Shown: piece by piece, positions 13,292 through 23,453 of the stretch
Position numbering within the stretch: position 1 is the first letter of the stretch
Layout: each line of letters opens with the position of its first letter
NCBI GenBank assembly: GCA_028095005.1
Contig: CM051460.1
Location: 288,502,653-288,566,652, forward strand
Direction: 5' to 3'
Origin: Rhynchospora pubera
Taxonomy: Eukaryota > Streptophyta > Magnoliopsida > Poales > Cyperaceae
Length of the DNA: 64,000 bases
Position numbers and translations under genes: made by a program
Notes under the pieces: model-generated
What the model was told of the DNA's origin: nothing
What the model saw: only the letters and a program-made list of their open reading frames with translations
Database searches by the model: none

Positions 13292-13964
13292 GATACATAT
13301 TCTCAGTGCTTAGAACTTTTTTAATGTCTAACCCTGATTTTATAGAAAATTTGTGTGGTTGTAGTACTATCTGTACGTGCGTACTGAGTACCGGCTGAAA
13401 ATACAAACAATCCATATTAAACGTCCTTTAGGAACATTCATAAAGGACAAACAAAAGTGATAAATCTAGGCCATTTCCACATTTTCAAAATTCTGCTTAT
13501 TTCAATTTCCTTTTTTTTTTTGGAAAAAGAGAATAACTGCCTATTCATTCAGGAATAATTGTCTCAAAGTTGCATCAGCAATCAACATTTTCTCAAGGCA
13601 TTCCACTTAGGGCTGTCAACGGTGGGTGATAAGGGATTTAAAACCTAGGTCAAATGAATTTATAACCTTGTTCTACCTTACTAATCGTTCTGGTAAAGCT
13701 AAGGGTCGAACCCAAAGGACGGTAATAATGAGTACCGGACTTAGTTTTTCTTAAAAGCTAGACAAATAAAAATTGTGAGGATTTAATTTAAAGGAAACAA
13801 CTAAATAACAATTGAAAACTAATAAAATAATTATAAAATATTTTGGGTTGATTTTTCTGTTTTAAAATGTCCAAATGAATGCAAGAGATGTCCTAGGGGT
13901 TTAGTGTTCAAGTAATTTGGCTCTAAAGCACCTAAGTCTTCGATTAAGGTCTAGACAGAGGCAA

Positions 13965-14000
13965 ATTTCGGTCCGAAATATAAGGATTTCGGTCCGAAAT
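13965..14000. repeat. Palindrome pair P1 (LTR)
   Basis: Two copies of ATTTCGGTCCGAAAT start 21 bp apart (13965, 13986). A decayed third unit (TTTGGACTGAAATT) follows. Confidence 0.95.
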
Positions 14001-14891
14001 TCTTAGTACTTTGGACTGAAATTGCTTTAGAATGAATATTTCAACTTGATATCTCTAGACGATGTTATGTAAAGGGTACTTAACACCCAGACCTAAGTTA
14101 TAATCTCAGTTTTCACGATTTCGATTTTAACTTGGTTTGGAACTTGGTTTTCGCCTCGTAAACAATCAACGTGTACTTTCGTCCTAAGCTGATTGTTTAA
14201 GTGAGTTAAGTCAGGGTTCTAGAAATATTTAAGGTCCTGTCAGATCAATAAAAGATGCACCTATCAGTCGCATCTAACCTCCTCTTTCGAGCGTTGGTTT
14301 ATTTCATGTACTTAACAATTCAATTAATTGATTTTGACTAATGTCCTAACGGTGCTGCAGACATCAATAGGTAGACAATAAAACAATTAATCAAACTAAC
14401 TAAGCAAGAGATCAATCTCAACAAAACTCATCACATAACATAGCATAAATGATCAAGTCATAATATTTCACCAAATTTATCTACTAACTATCCCTAGAAC
14501 ATCATAATAAAGTCTAGCCTAACATGTTTATAACTAAAACAATAAATATCATGTAAATAAGTACGATACAAGCCATGAAACAACGAAGCATAAGCATAAA
14601 AGAGTAAACCGAAATATCCGATGCGAATATCGCTGTCCCAGGGCTAAGGAATCGATGAGAGAGACTCTGGACGTGCTGCCGCCTTGTCCAATTTCTGACC
14701 TAATCCCCAATCCCGTGAAAAGAGCCAAGAACACAAGTGCAAATTATGGAAAATATTCTAGAGCCGATAATCGATGATTTCTGGTCAAGAAAAACGCATA
14801 TAAATACCCTAGCAAAATCCCAGAGGCGGCCAGGGCAAGAGAGAAGTTTCCTTCCTTTCGAGTTGCCATAAGAAAACTTTCCATACATGGA

Positions 14892-14927
14892 ATTTCGGAC
14901 CGAAATTTCAGAATTTCGGACCGAAAT
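14892..14927. repeat. Palindrome pair P2 (LTR)
   Basis: Two copies of ATTTCGGACCGAAAT start 21 bp apart (14892, 14913). The central base is the opposite of pair P1. Confidence 0.95.
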
Positions 14928-15540
14928 TCTGCTGGTCTGGGCTGAAAGGTGGAGTCTGAGCATTCATGTGAGATCCAGGCTTGGCATGGTGCTTTGTAGG
15001 CCTTCTCTAGTCCATTTCATGCGTCTGTGGGCCAGGAATGAGACGTCTGGCAGTGACCTAAGCTCCAATTCGTCTTGTTTGCGTGTCTAGTCTTCAATCT
15101 TCACGAGAATTCTACAAAAGAACAAAGAAGCGGCGGCAGTACCAAATATCCTGAAAATCACAGTTAATTATGAGACAATTTATATTGGTTTGAGTGTTAT
15201 TTTGGTGCTAAGTATGGTCAAAATACGTATATAAAAATGAGATATCAGTGGGCCATTTTACCATTATACCGTTTCGTTTAACCGAAATGGAACGGTTTGT
15301 GGCATAAAAAACTATATTGTTTTTTAAGTGACACGGTTTATGGCACAGTTGGTTATACCGTTTCAACCATTTCAACCTCATTTCAAACCGTTTTATATGT
15401 AATATATGGTTGATGGCACAAAAATTGTTTCGCTTAATAAATGAAACGGTAAGTGGCATGCCGGTATTGTACCGTTTAATAAGTGGCACGGTAACAGTTC
15501 GATGCCATTCCGTGCCACTTACCACATTTTGACAGCCCTA

Positions 15541-16279
15541 ATTCCACTCCAATAAACTTTCCAGACTATTATTAATGATGGTTGCAGATTCGCTTTTCAT
15601 AGATAGGGTCTTTAGATAGGAATAATTTTTTCCTTTCTTTTTTTTCCCTTCTACTTTTAATTTTGCTTTGATTAGCTTCTTGCAAATATTTGTACTTTTA
15701 GACATTATTTTAATACAAAAGACAGGGGCTTGACCATTGTTTTTCTTCAAAAAAAAAAAAAAAATCCCAAGATCGCTCCTTGGCCTAAGTTTTCTTGAAT
15801 TTGTATTTAGGTTGATCTGTGCCGTTTGTGCAGTAAAATAATGAACAAATTGTGCACAAATTAATTTGCTTTTGAGTACACAGCACAAATTTGACCTAAT
15901 TTATTGGCAAACAAATTATGCTCTCAAGTCAAGTATTTACTTCTGGTAGTTGTTAATTTTTGTTGATTAATTAGCTTTTATATTTGTAAATTGGAACCAT
16001 TTGAGCATTTCAGGCCTGTGGGAATGATGGCAATGATAATAGAGAGAAACGACGTTCTTCAAATAAAGATAATGGTCAATGGAGAAACGACGATTGCTGA
16101 GAATTTACATGACCAAATATATTTTACTATTTTTGTTTTCCTCCAATAGTATTGTAAATGCAACTCAATCCTTACATTAGGCAAATATGTCGCTTCCACG
16201 AATCATACAATTTAAAGACATATAATTTATTTCACACGGCGGTATCAAATATATATGTTGCTCTTCAACTTCATAAAAA
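15541..16279. other. Duplicated 3' flank of the ProT-like gene (left copy)
   Basis: Non-coding sequence also found at 28452-29189. It is the region downstream of the transporter stop codon and probably includes its 3' UTR. Confidence 0.7.
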
Positions 16280-17214
16280 TTATGTGTCCGCAAAAAAATG
16301 GTACATCTTTGTATTGCTTATGATTAATCGAACTGCAGCAGCAGTGGTGATGATACTCATAAGAGAGGAGAAAACTATGATTGCCATGTGCCATAGTTTC
16401 TGTTCCGTTCTAGCAGCATTTCCTTTGATCTGCACATGTTAGCAAGAAAATTATTCTTTTCTTTACGAACTTCCCAATCATGGAACAAATAATAAATAAT
16501 AAATAATAAACATACCAAAACATCACATACCTTAAGAAAAATCATGCTTGGGAAGACAAATGTTAGAGGAAAAAGTGTGAACGATCCGAAGAGGTTAACA
16601 AAATCTCCCATAAAGGGAAACAACGCTGTGACAAGTATGTTAAGTCCAAAGAATATTGATCTCACAAAGAAGCGGCATATCAAGTTGTATTTGGAGAACA
16701 TGCCTTCATTCAATCTCTGAAACTTGGTATCCAGAGCCTCATGTATGGGTGCAACGAACATCTAATGGAATTGACAAAGCTCATGAAAAGAGATAAAATG
16801 AAGTTCCATTTCTTTTCTTCTTGTCCCGAGAAACCTCAACTTTTTTTTTTTTTTTGATAGTTCAGCTTAATGGTTGTTTTAGAATTTAAATTTAACTAGC
16901 AACAGGGTCAAAAACCATTACAAATGTTGGACGTCTTACTTTTTTACCATATTTATGATAAAAAAAATTAGTTAGATAACATATAAATCGTGACTTACAT
17001 GTTGAGACATGATACTCTGTAGAAAAGCAGTAGAATTGATGAGAACTTTTGCCCATGTAGGCCCACTAAGCTCTTCGGGCAGATACTCAGAGACAGAGGC
17101 ACCGTATGCCCAATAACCCGCTACGCTGATGCCGTAATAGATTGCTAGGCCTATTGTGTACTGCATCACAAGTGCTTTCCTCATGTTGGCAGCCACAGGT
17201 TTGCGCACAGTGGA
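16280..17214 (-). pseudogene. Partial ProT-like transporter copy (exons 6-8 only)
   Basis: Exon 6 (16999-17214), exon 7 (16531-16761) and exon 8 (16280-16429) match the intact gene at 29190-30125 almost base for base, including splice sites and stop. Exons 1-5 are missing: the copy ends inside intron 5 at 17236, where retrotransposon sequence starts abruptly. It would encode only the last third of the transporter. The reading frame of the retained exons is intact, so the duplication is recent. Confidence 0.9.
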
Positions 17215-17236
17215 CTGCAAATTTATAAGTTGTTTT

Positions 17237-17663
17237 CAAAATCAGGTTCTCAATTCTCAAACTAATTTTCAATTCGTTCTATTGGTGCCCAAATCAACTT
17301 GAAGCATTTTAAACATCAATAGTCCTTGAGAAAAAAATTTCAAAATGCTTTCTAAAATTCAAGTTGTGTAAAACAGTAAGAGACTTCATCCAATTAATTA
17401 AACCAGAGATCAAACATTCATGCAAAAGTCATTTTATAAATTTCCAGAATCCAAATTGCAATCCAAACAGAAGAAACAGAGAGAATTTCGGACCGAAATT
17501 TTGAAATTTCGGACCGAAATTTTTGCATTTAAGTCCAAAACAGCCAACTTCAATTTTAAAATTTCGTCCATTTTTCGTGTAACCCCCCCCAAACTGAACA
17601 AGCACTGTCCCAGTGCATCATAATCACAAGAAAATAAAGGGAGGAGGAAAGAAAGGTACCGAA
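17237..17663 (-). other. Element 3' untranslated stretch next to the junction
   Basis: Non-coding element sequence between the third ORF and the junction. It contains one palindrome pair and a run of eight C at about 17583-17590 (G on the element strand) that could be mistaken for a polypurine tract, but no LTR start follows it. Confidence 0.55.
17485..17520. repeat. Palindrome pair P3 (element 3' region)
   Basis: Two copies of ATTTCGGACCGAAAT start 21 bp apart (17485, 17506), about 250 bp from the junction. They show that this sequence belongs to the element. Confidence 0.95.
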
Positions 17664-19037
17664 TCAAAAGGGAGGAGGAGGAGGCCCCTCGGGCGGGGCG
17701 TCATGAGGCGGCTGTCCGGGAGTACCAGCGGATGGGACAGTCGAGTCAGAAGGGGAAGATATCCAGTCTGGCGGCCATTGATTGTAGCGCAGGTAGTGGT
17801 GGTTGGCATTGGCGAGACGAGACAACTCATCCAAACGCTGCTCCTGACGCGCGACCGCTGCCTGTGTAGCTGTAGAGGTAGTCAGGATGGTCCTCACCAT
17901 GCCACTCAACTCACCATACCATGAGGGGTACTCAACAGGAGCTGCTGGCCTATGGGAGCTCTCTGGCATGTCAGAACGTGGAGGCTCCCGCCGCGAAGGT
18001 GCTGGGCCCATCTGAGATACTGGGGCTGCATGGTCCATGAGAACTAGCCAGGTGGAAGGATCAGAAGGGTCAACCCTATGTGGATATGGCAAAAGAATGT
18101 CTGGACGGCGATTCATCTTCCACCTGTACCTGAGAGATGGCCCTGCATCCTCAATCTCCAAGAATCCCATCTCCCTGTACCTATCTGCGTCAGTGAAAGA
18201 CCAAGCAGTGCACTCTGTATGCTCTGGTAACGGGTCACCCGCGGCAAGTGCAATGCATGTCACATAGGCCCCCATAGAAATGGCCCCAGTACCGCGCTGA
18301 TCGCGCTGGTCAATCCAATGATCTATCATGAGTTTGATGATGCACAATTTCTGAGGCTCGGGCTGGAGAATCTGATCCAAGAGTAATAGGTCCTCTGAGA
18401 CAGCACGTCTCATGGTCTCGCCGCGAGAAAATACCATGGAAGCTAAGGCACGGGTCAGAATCCTCAAAGTGGGGTGCTCAATCAAATGGATAAAAGTATC
18501 GGAACCTGGGGATCGTGTAATCCTGCTCCAAACCCTATCTCTCCTTCCCTTACTCCCCTTTCCTTTGAGATTGATAACTGCACATCCGGGTTCCAACCCA
18601 AGCATGTCTCCAATCACATCAGGTTTGGTTTTCACATCATGGTTGTTCAACCTATACTCAATCCAATCCTCCCCGTTGTGCTTAACCCATTTCAATGAAG
18701 AGAGAAATTCAAGAGTGTACCTTTTGTAAGCTTCTTGCCCAATTTCCCAAAACCGTTTTGTAAAACCAACTTGTGCAGTCAATTCTAGAAATTCCTCCTT
18801 AATCCCCAATTCTGCCAGCACCTCTAAATCAACCAATCTGGTGTGCTCAATGGGACGCCTCATGAGCCGCTTGTAATTGTCAAATTGCCACTTCGTCGGC
18901 ATATAGAATCCCGCCGCGGGCTCATACCTCGCTGCCTCAGGGTCCCTGGCCTCATTGCTGCCCAATCGGGGCTGCCTGCTGGAAGAGGCCCCCGCACCAA
19001 GAGTTTGAGACCTTGTCTTCCTCCTAAAATATTCCAT
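17664..19037 (-). CDS. Third retrotransposon ORF, Athila ORF1-like protein of unknown function
   Basis: A 457-residue ORF with a true ATG lies downstream of pol, where Athila elements carry an extra, sometimes env-like, gene. Residues about 46-170 contain FYMPTKWQFDNYKRL, HTRLVDLEVLAELGI, YTLEFLSSLKW and DVIGDMLGL. These resemble the conserved core of the ATHILA ORF-1 or 'putative plant transposon protein' families, whose function is unknown. The last 120 residues are proline-rich and disordered and end in a run of prolines. No signal peptide or clear transmembrane segment is visible, so an envelope role is not supported. The ORF is uninterrupted. Confidence 0.7.
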   Translation of the reverse strand: MEYFRRKTRSQTLGAGASSSRQPRLGSNEARDPEAARYEPAAGFYMPTKWQFDNYKRLMRRPIEHTRLVDLEVLAELGIKEEFLELTAQVGFTKRFWEIGQEAYKRYTLEFLSSLKWVKHNGEDWIEYRLNNHDVKTKPDVIGDMLGLEPGCAVINLKGKGSKGRRDRVWSRITRSPGSDTFIHLIEHPTLRILTRALASMVFSRGETMRRAVSEDLLLLDQILQPEPQKLCIIKLMIDHWIDQRDQRGTGAISMGAYVTCIALAAGDPLPEHTECTAWSFTDADRYREMGFLEIEDAGPSLRYRWKMNRRPDILLPYPHRVDPSDPSTWLVLMDHAAPVSQMGPAPSRREPPRSDMPESSHRPAAPVEYPSWYGELSGMVRTILTTSTATQAAVARQEQRLDELSRLANANHHYLRYNQWPPDWISSPSDSTVPSAGTPGQPPHDAPPEGPPPPPF

Positions 19038-19068
19038 CTTTCACAAAAATTCAACTGTCAGAGCCAAA

Positions 19069-19104
19069 ATTTCGGACCGAAATTGTAAAATTTCGGACCG
19101 AAAT
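19069..19104. repeat. Palindrome pair P4 (leader of third ORF)
   Basis: Two copies of ATTTCGGACCGAAAT start 21 bp apart (19069, 19090), about 30 bp upstream of the third ORF's ATG on the element strand. A decayed remnant lies near 19378-19405. Confidence 0.95.
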
Positions 19105-19853
19105 ATGTGGTGAAAAATGTGCAAAGAGGTCACTGGTTTTGTGATTTCGCTTCAAACTTTTGAGAACACGCCAGGCTGACTCCCCAAATTCCCTTTTTAC
19201 TTTCCTTTCCCTTTGTTCTTTACCAGAAAATCCAATTCTCAAGAGAAAAAGTGAGAAGTACCAACCGTAAACCCTAGAAAATACAAAACAGCGCCGAAAA
19301 CAGAGAGAGAACGGCCCAGGCAGTGAGATGATGTGTGGTAAAGTGCCGTGGAGTCGCTCGATGAGGTAGAATACCAAATTTCGGATTAGTTTCGGTCCAA
19401 GGCCGCCAACTTCAATTCAAAATCTCGTCGTGAAGAAGCCACCTCTTGAGAAACCGAAGGCACCAGCGGAAAGAGGGCAGAGAGGCGCTGCGAAGGGTGG
19501 TTTGATCTGTGAGAATGGTGGAAGGGCAAGGGGTGCGATTGGTAGAGAAGGAGGGGTGGGTTTGAGGAGGCGTTTCCCTTTTTTTTGTGTTTGCAGTTTC
19601 TGTGAGGGTTTTCGAATGGGGGGAGAGAGAGGGACGAAAGGGTGTAAAGATGTGGGTTTGGGTTTCGGATTGGTTAATGGGTAAATGGGTTTGGGCACTT
19701 AGAAAATTGCATCCATTAAGAAAACATACCATCTCCAATGTGGGCCTGCATTAAAACAAAGAAAACAATTAATTAGGCCCAACAGACTGTAACAACGAGA
19801 GGGCCCATCGAAAAGGATTTAAAATGAAATTTAAACAGGGGGACCCAACCAAA

Positions 19854-19888
19854 ATTTCGGTCCGAAATAAAAAATTTCGGTGCGAAAT
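19854..19888. repeat. Palindrome pair P5 (spacer)
   Basis: Copies start at 19854 and 19874, period 20. The second has one mismatch (TGCG for TCCG). Confidence 0.9.
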
Positions 19889-20448
19889 TTGCAGTTTGTT
19901 GCATTAAAACATAAGTTCTGTGGTTCATTTCATCACAAAAATTGGACAGTAAATCAAGAGAAATGAGTTCTAATTTTCCAGTGAAGTAATCCTGATTTTG
20001 TCTCTGGAATTTCAGAAATTGGCAAGAACATCTCCATTTTGTGGGATTTCCAAAATTGGTCGTGGTGTAACTCGCATGAGGTCGTGCGAAGGCCTGTTTC
20101 TTGCGGGCCATAGGTGCTCTAGCACGAGTTACTCTCTCCATGGTGCCCCGATCGATTTTGCCCTTCTCTTTTTTTTTGAATTATCTACATCAAACAAATT
20201 AAAAGGATTAAACATTACAACAGCTTATAGAATTATTATTAGTAGTATATATATATTTTTTATTTTTTTTTATATTTTTTTTTATATTTTCTGATTCGTA
20301 TGAATCGCACCATTTTTTTTTTTTCAACGTATATAATATTTTAACATGTGCGAAAAATAGAAGTAAAATAGAGAGAAGAGATGATATAGAGTCTTGGGCT
20401 GCCTCCCAAGGAGCGCTCGTTTTAGGTCATTAGCTTGACCGTCGTTGG

Positions 20449-23361
20449 CTAAGTTTCACTTGGAGGTTCGGAGAAGTAGAAACTAGCCACTTTCGCTATG
20501 TCTTCATTGGCTATATAATGCTTTAGTCTTTGCCCATTGACCTTGAAAGGCTCCGAATCCTTATCACAAATATCAATGGCACCAAAAGGGTAAACCTTTA
20601 CCACGCGAAACGGGCCAGACCATCGCGACCTCAACTTGCCAGGGAAAAGCCTCAATCTTGAATTGAATAGAAGTACCAAGTCGCCTTCCTTGAATTCTCT
20701 TCTTGAAATTCTCCTGTCATGCAAAAGTTTTGTTTTTTCTTTATAGAATTTAGCATTTTCATAGGAGTTCAGGCGTACCTCATCCAATTCGTGCAAGTCT
20801 AATATTCGCTTTTCACCAGCTTTTAGCAAATCCATGTTGATGGCACGAGTTGCCCAATATGCCTTGTGCTCGATTTCAACTGGCAAATGACACGGCTTGC
20901 CATAGACTAGCTTGAAGGGACTCATGCCAATGGGTGTCTTGAAGGCGGTTCGATAGGCCCAAAGTGCATCATCAAGTTTGCTGGCCCAGTCCTTGCGCGA
21001 ACGAGCCACCGTCTTCTCCAAGATGCTTTTGATTTCCCTATTGGACACTTCAACTTGCCCACTTGTTTGAGGGTGATACGCTGTGGCCACCTTGTGAATG
21101 ACACCATGTTTCGTCAAAAGGCCATCAAAGTAGCGGTTGATGAAATGCTTGCCACCGTCGCTTATCACCGCCCTCGGCACACCAAATCGTGGGAAGATAA
21201 TCTTAGAGAAAAGACGGATGACTGAGCTTGAATCTGCCGCCTTGCATGCAATTGCTTCCACCCATTTTGAGACATAATCAACAGCTACCAAAATATACTC
21301 AAATCCATGTGAACTTGGAAATGGCCCCATGAAATCCACGCCCCATACATCAAAAATTTCAACTTCAAGAATAGGGTTAAGAGGCATTTCATTCCTTTTG
21401 GAAATGTTGCCCGTTCTTTGACATTGATCACAAGAAGAAACGAAAGAATGAGCATCTTTGAAAAGAGAAGGCCAGTAAAAACCTGATTGGAGCACTTTGG
21501 CTGCTGTTTTTGAAAATGACGCGTGGCCCCCATAGACAGAGGAGTGGCAGCTTGCAAGGATGGCTTTGACTTCGTCATGTGGCACACACCTCCTAAAAAT
21601 GTTGTCGATTCCAAGTTTGAAAAGGTATGGCTCCTCCCAAAAGTAGTACTTCGAGTCTGATTTCAACTTCTTTCTCTGCTGGGAAGTCATGTCAGAGGGT
21701 AAGTAGCCACTCGCCAAAAAGTTAGCCAGATCTGCATACCAAGGCTCTTCTGCCTTCTGTTTTTCTCTCAATTTTCGGTCCGAAATTTCTGCTACAGACG
21801 CGATCTCAGCCATCACATCTTCAAATTTTGCCCCAAAAATTTCCTGCACAGAGAACAATTTTTCGTCAGGAAAAGAGTCATTTATAGGCATTTCAGTTTC
21901 TTGATTTTGATTTGAGTGTAAGCGAGAGAGATGGTCGGCGACTGAATTTTCAGAGCCTCTTTTATCCTTTATTTCAAGATCAAATTCTTGCAAAAGTAGC
22001 ACCCAACGAATCAGCCTAGGCTTGACATCCTTTTTGCTGAGGAGGTAGCGAATTGCTGCATGGTCTGTGTACACGATCACCTTGGAACCAACGAGATAGG
22101 ATCTGAACTTGTCAAGCGCGAAGACGATGGCAAGAAGTTCCTTCTCCGTGGTCGTGTAGTTGACTTGGGCAGGGTCCAGCACCTTGCTAGCATAGTAAAT
22201 AGCCACTGGCCTCTTGTCTTTGCGCTGCCCAAGGACCGCTCCAACTGCATAATCGCTCGCGTCACACATAAGCTCGAATGGTTGGCTCCAATCAGGTGGT
22301 TGTAAGATAGGGGCTGAGATTAAGGCTTCCTTTAACCTACAAAAAGCATCAAGACAGTCATTAGTTACAATAAATTCATTGTCTTTAATCAAGAGGTTTG
22401 TTAGAGGTTTAGCAATTTTAGAAAAATCTTTGATGAATCGACGATAGAATCCAGCGTGTCCTAAGAAACTCCTAACATCCTTCACACTCTTTGGCATGTC
22501 AAGCTTTTCTATCACCTCAATCTTAGCCCTGTCAACCTCTATCCCCCTTGATGTGACCACGTGTCCAAGTACGACCCCTTGTTGCACCATGAAATGACAC
22601 TTTTCCCAATTCAAAACCAAGTTAACTTCTTCACATCTCTGCAAGATTTTAGAAAGGTTAGCTAAGCATGAATCAAAGCAAGTGCCATAAACAGAGAAAT
22701 CATCCATAAACACCTCCATTTCTTTTTCAATAAAATCCGAAAAAATGGCCATCATGGCCCTTTGAAAGGTTGCAGGTGCATTACAAAGACCAAAAGGCAT
22801 ACGCCTATATGCATAAGTACCATAGGGACAGGTAAAAGTGGTTTTTTCTTGGTCATTTGGATGGATAGGGATTTGAAAGAAACCAGAATAACCATCTAAA
22901 TAACAAAAGTAAGAGTGATTAGCAAGTCTTTCAAGCAGTTGGTCAACAAATGGAAGTGGAAAATGATCCTTTCGCGTAGCGGTGTTGAGCTTGCGATAGT
23001 CGATACACATCCTCCATCCAGTCACCATTCTTGTCTGAATCATCTCATCTTTTTCGTTCTTCACCACTGTTGTTCCTCCCTTCTTGGGCACTACATGCAC
23101 TGGGCTCACCCATTTGCTATCTGAGATTGGATAAATAATGCCTGCATCAAGGAGTTTGAGGATTTCCTTCTTGACCACCTCTTTGAGATTAGGGTTGAGT
23201 CGCCTCTGCCCTTCAATGGATGGTTTGTGGCCCTCCTCCAAGAGGATCCTATGAGTGCAAATTGAGGGATCGATACCCTTTAAATCATCAATAGAGTAGC
23301 CAATTGCACCTTTGTGGGCGCGAAGTTCCACCAAAAGTCTCTCTGTTTGATCTGCATCCAA
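20449..23361 (-). CDS. Retrotransposon pol: reverse transcriptase, RNase H, integrase
   Basis: A 970-residue ORF. RT spans about residues 60-290, with YLDGYSG near 155 and the catalytic FMDD at 218-221. RNase H spans about 360-485 (CDASD, TEKELLA, YTDH). Integrase follows: an H..H..C..C zinc region (about 595-647), then D676, D735 and E771, with the canonical 35-residue D-to-E spacing. No internal stop is present. The given start is an internal TTG; the same frame stays open upstream to at least 23454 and reads conserved pre-RT sequence. Translation therefore probably enters from gag-protease, whose frame differs by one base (pol is -1). One palindrome lies in-frame at residues about 525-530. 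Confidence 0.93.
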   Translation of the reverse strand: MDADQTERLLVELRAHKGAIGYSIDDLKGIDPSICTHRILLEEGHKPSIEGQRRLNPNLKEVVKKEILKLLDAGIIYPISDSKWVSPVHVVPKKGGTTVVKNEKDEMIQTRMVTGWRMCIDYRKLNTATRKDHFPLPFVDQLLERLANHSYFCYLDGYSGFFQIPIHPNDQEKTTFTCPYGTYAYRRMPFGLCNAPATFQRAMMAIFSDFIEKEMEVFMDDFSVYGTCFDSCLANLSKILQRCEEVNLVLNWEKCHFMVQQGVVLGHVVTSRGIEVDRAKIEVIEKLDMPKSVKDVRSFLGHAGFYRRFIKDFSKIAKPLTNLLIKDNEFIVTNDCLDAFCRLKEALISAPILQPPDWSQPFELMCDASDYAVGAVLGQRKDKRPVAIYYASKVLDPAQVNYTTTEKELLAIVFALDKFRSYLVGSKVIVYTDHAAIRYLLSKKDVKPRLIRWVLLLQEFDLEIKDKRGSENSVADHLSRLHSNQNQETEMPINDSFPDEKLFSVQEIFGAKFEDVMAEIASVAEISDRKLREKQKAEEPWYADLANFLASGYLPSDMTSQQRKKLKSDSKYYFWEEPYLFKLGIDNIFRRCVPHDEVKAILASCHSSVYGGHASFSKTAAKVLQSGFYWPSLFKDAHSFVSSCDQCQRTGNISKRNEMPLNPILEVEIFDVWGVDFMGPFPSSHGFEYILVAVDYVSKWVEAIACKAADSSSVIRLFSKIIFPRFGVPRAVISDGGKHFINRYFDGLLTKHGVIHKVATAYHPQTSGQVEVSNREIKSILEKTVARSRKDWASKLDDALWAYRTAFKTPIGMSPFKLVYGKPCHLPVEIEHKAYWATRAINMDLLKAGEKRILDLHELDEVRLNSYENAKFYKEKTKLLHDRRISRREFKEGDLVLLFNSRLRLFPGKLRSRWSGPFRVVKVYPFGAIDICDKDSEPFKVNGQRLKHYIANEDIAKVASFYFSEPPSET
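21772..21786. repeat. Single palindrome P6 (inside pol)
   Basis: A single copy (TTTCGGTCCGAAA core, 21773-21785) in the RNase H-integrase linker. It is read as ISDRK in the protein. Confidence 0.9.
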
Positions 23362-23453
23362 TCCAGCATTAACAATAACAGGAAATTTTTGATCTGGATC
23401 GAGAAATTCATACCTGAGAGTGGCTGGAAGAGGTTTTAATTCGATCTGGGGTG

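Larger units (their letters stand above)
13627..15247 (-). mobile_element. Solo LTR of the Athila-like retrotransposon
   Basis: The 1621-bp LTR begins TGATA and ends TATCA, so it carries the short inverted ends of an LTR. It is flanked by a perfect 5-bp target duplication GTGGG at 13622-13626 and 15248-15252. It is nearly identical to the LTR at 26537-28157. No primer-binding site or internal region adjoins it: both sides are the two halves of the MITE. That is the structure left by recombination between the two LTRs of a full element. Confidence 0.9.
13608..15540. mobile_element. hAT-type MITE copy 3, split by a solo LTR
   Basis: The terminal inverted repeats TAGGGCTGTCAA and TTGACAGCCCTA are perfect. 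The 8-bp target duplication ATTCCACT is present at 13600-13607 and 15541-15548. Removing the LTR at 13627-15247 and one 5-bp repeat leaves an element of about 300 bp, the size of its relatives. The right part (15248-15540) is also found at 28158-28451 as part of the large duplication. Confidence 0.9.
19038..20448 (-). other. Long spacer between pol and third ORF
   Basis: About 1.4 kb without a credible protein. On the element strand it starts just after the pol stop with a GC-rich motif (20394-20418, containing CTTGGGAGGCAGCCC) of a kind often seen behind pol in Athila-like elements. It then contains an A/T-rich tract (20220-20330), palindrome pair P5 and pair P4. Its length would suit an intron or leader for the third ORF, but I cannot fix splice sites. 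Confidence 0.5.

Noticed and set aside
14549..15090. Open frames inside the LTR on both strands
   Set aside because: Short, without domains, and overlapping palindrome repeats that create in-frame ISVRN/FRTEI strings by themselves.
17583..17590. Polypurine tract of the element
   Set aside because: A run of eight G on the element strand, but no LTR start follows and element sequence continues for about 350 bp.
19412..19738. Proline-rich frames in the pol to third-ORF spacer
   Set aside because: Composition reflects a C-rich strand; two overlapping frames look equally coding, and no family is recognised.
22060..22305. Plus-strand frames opposite pol and gag
   Set aside because: Shadows of the strongly supported minus-strand retrotransposon ORFs.
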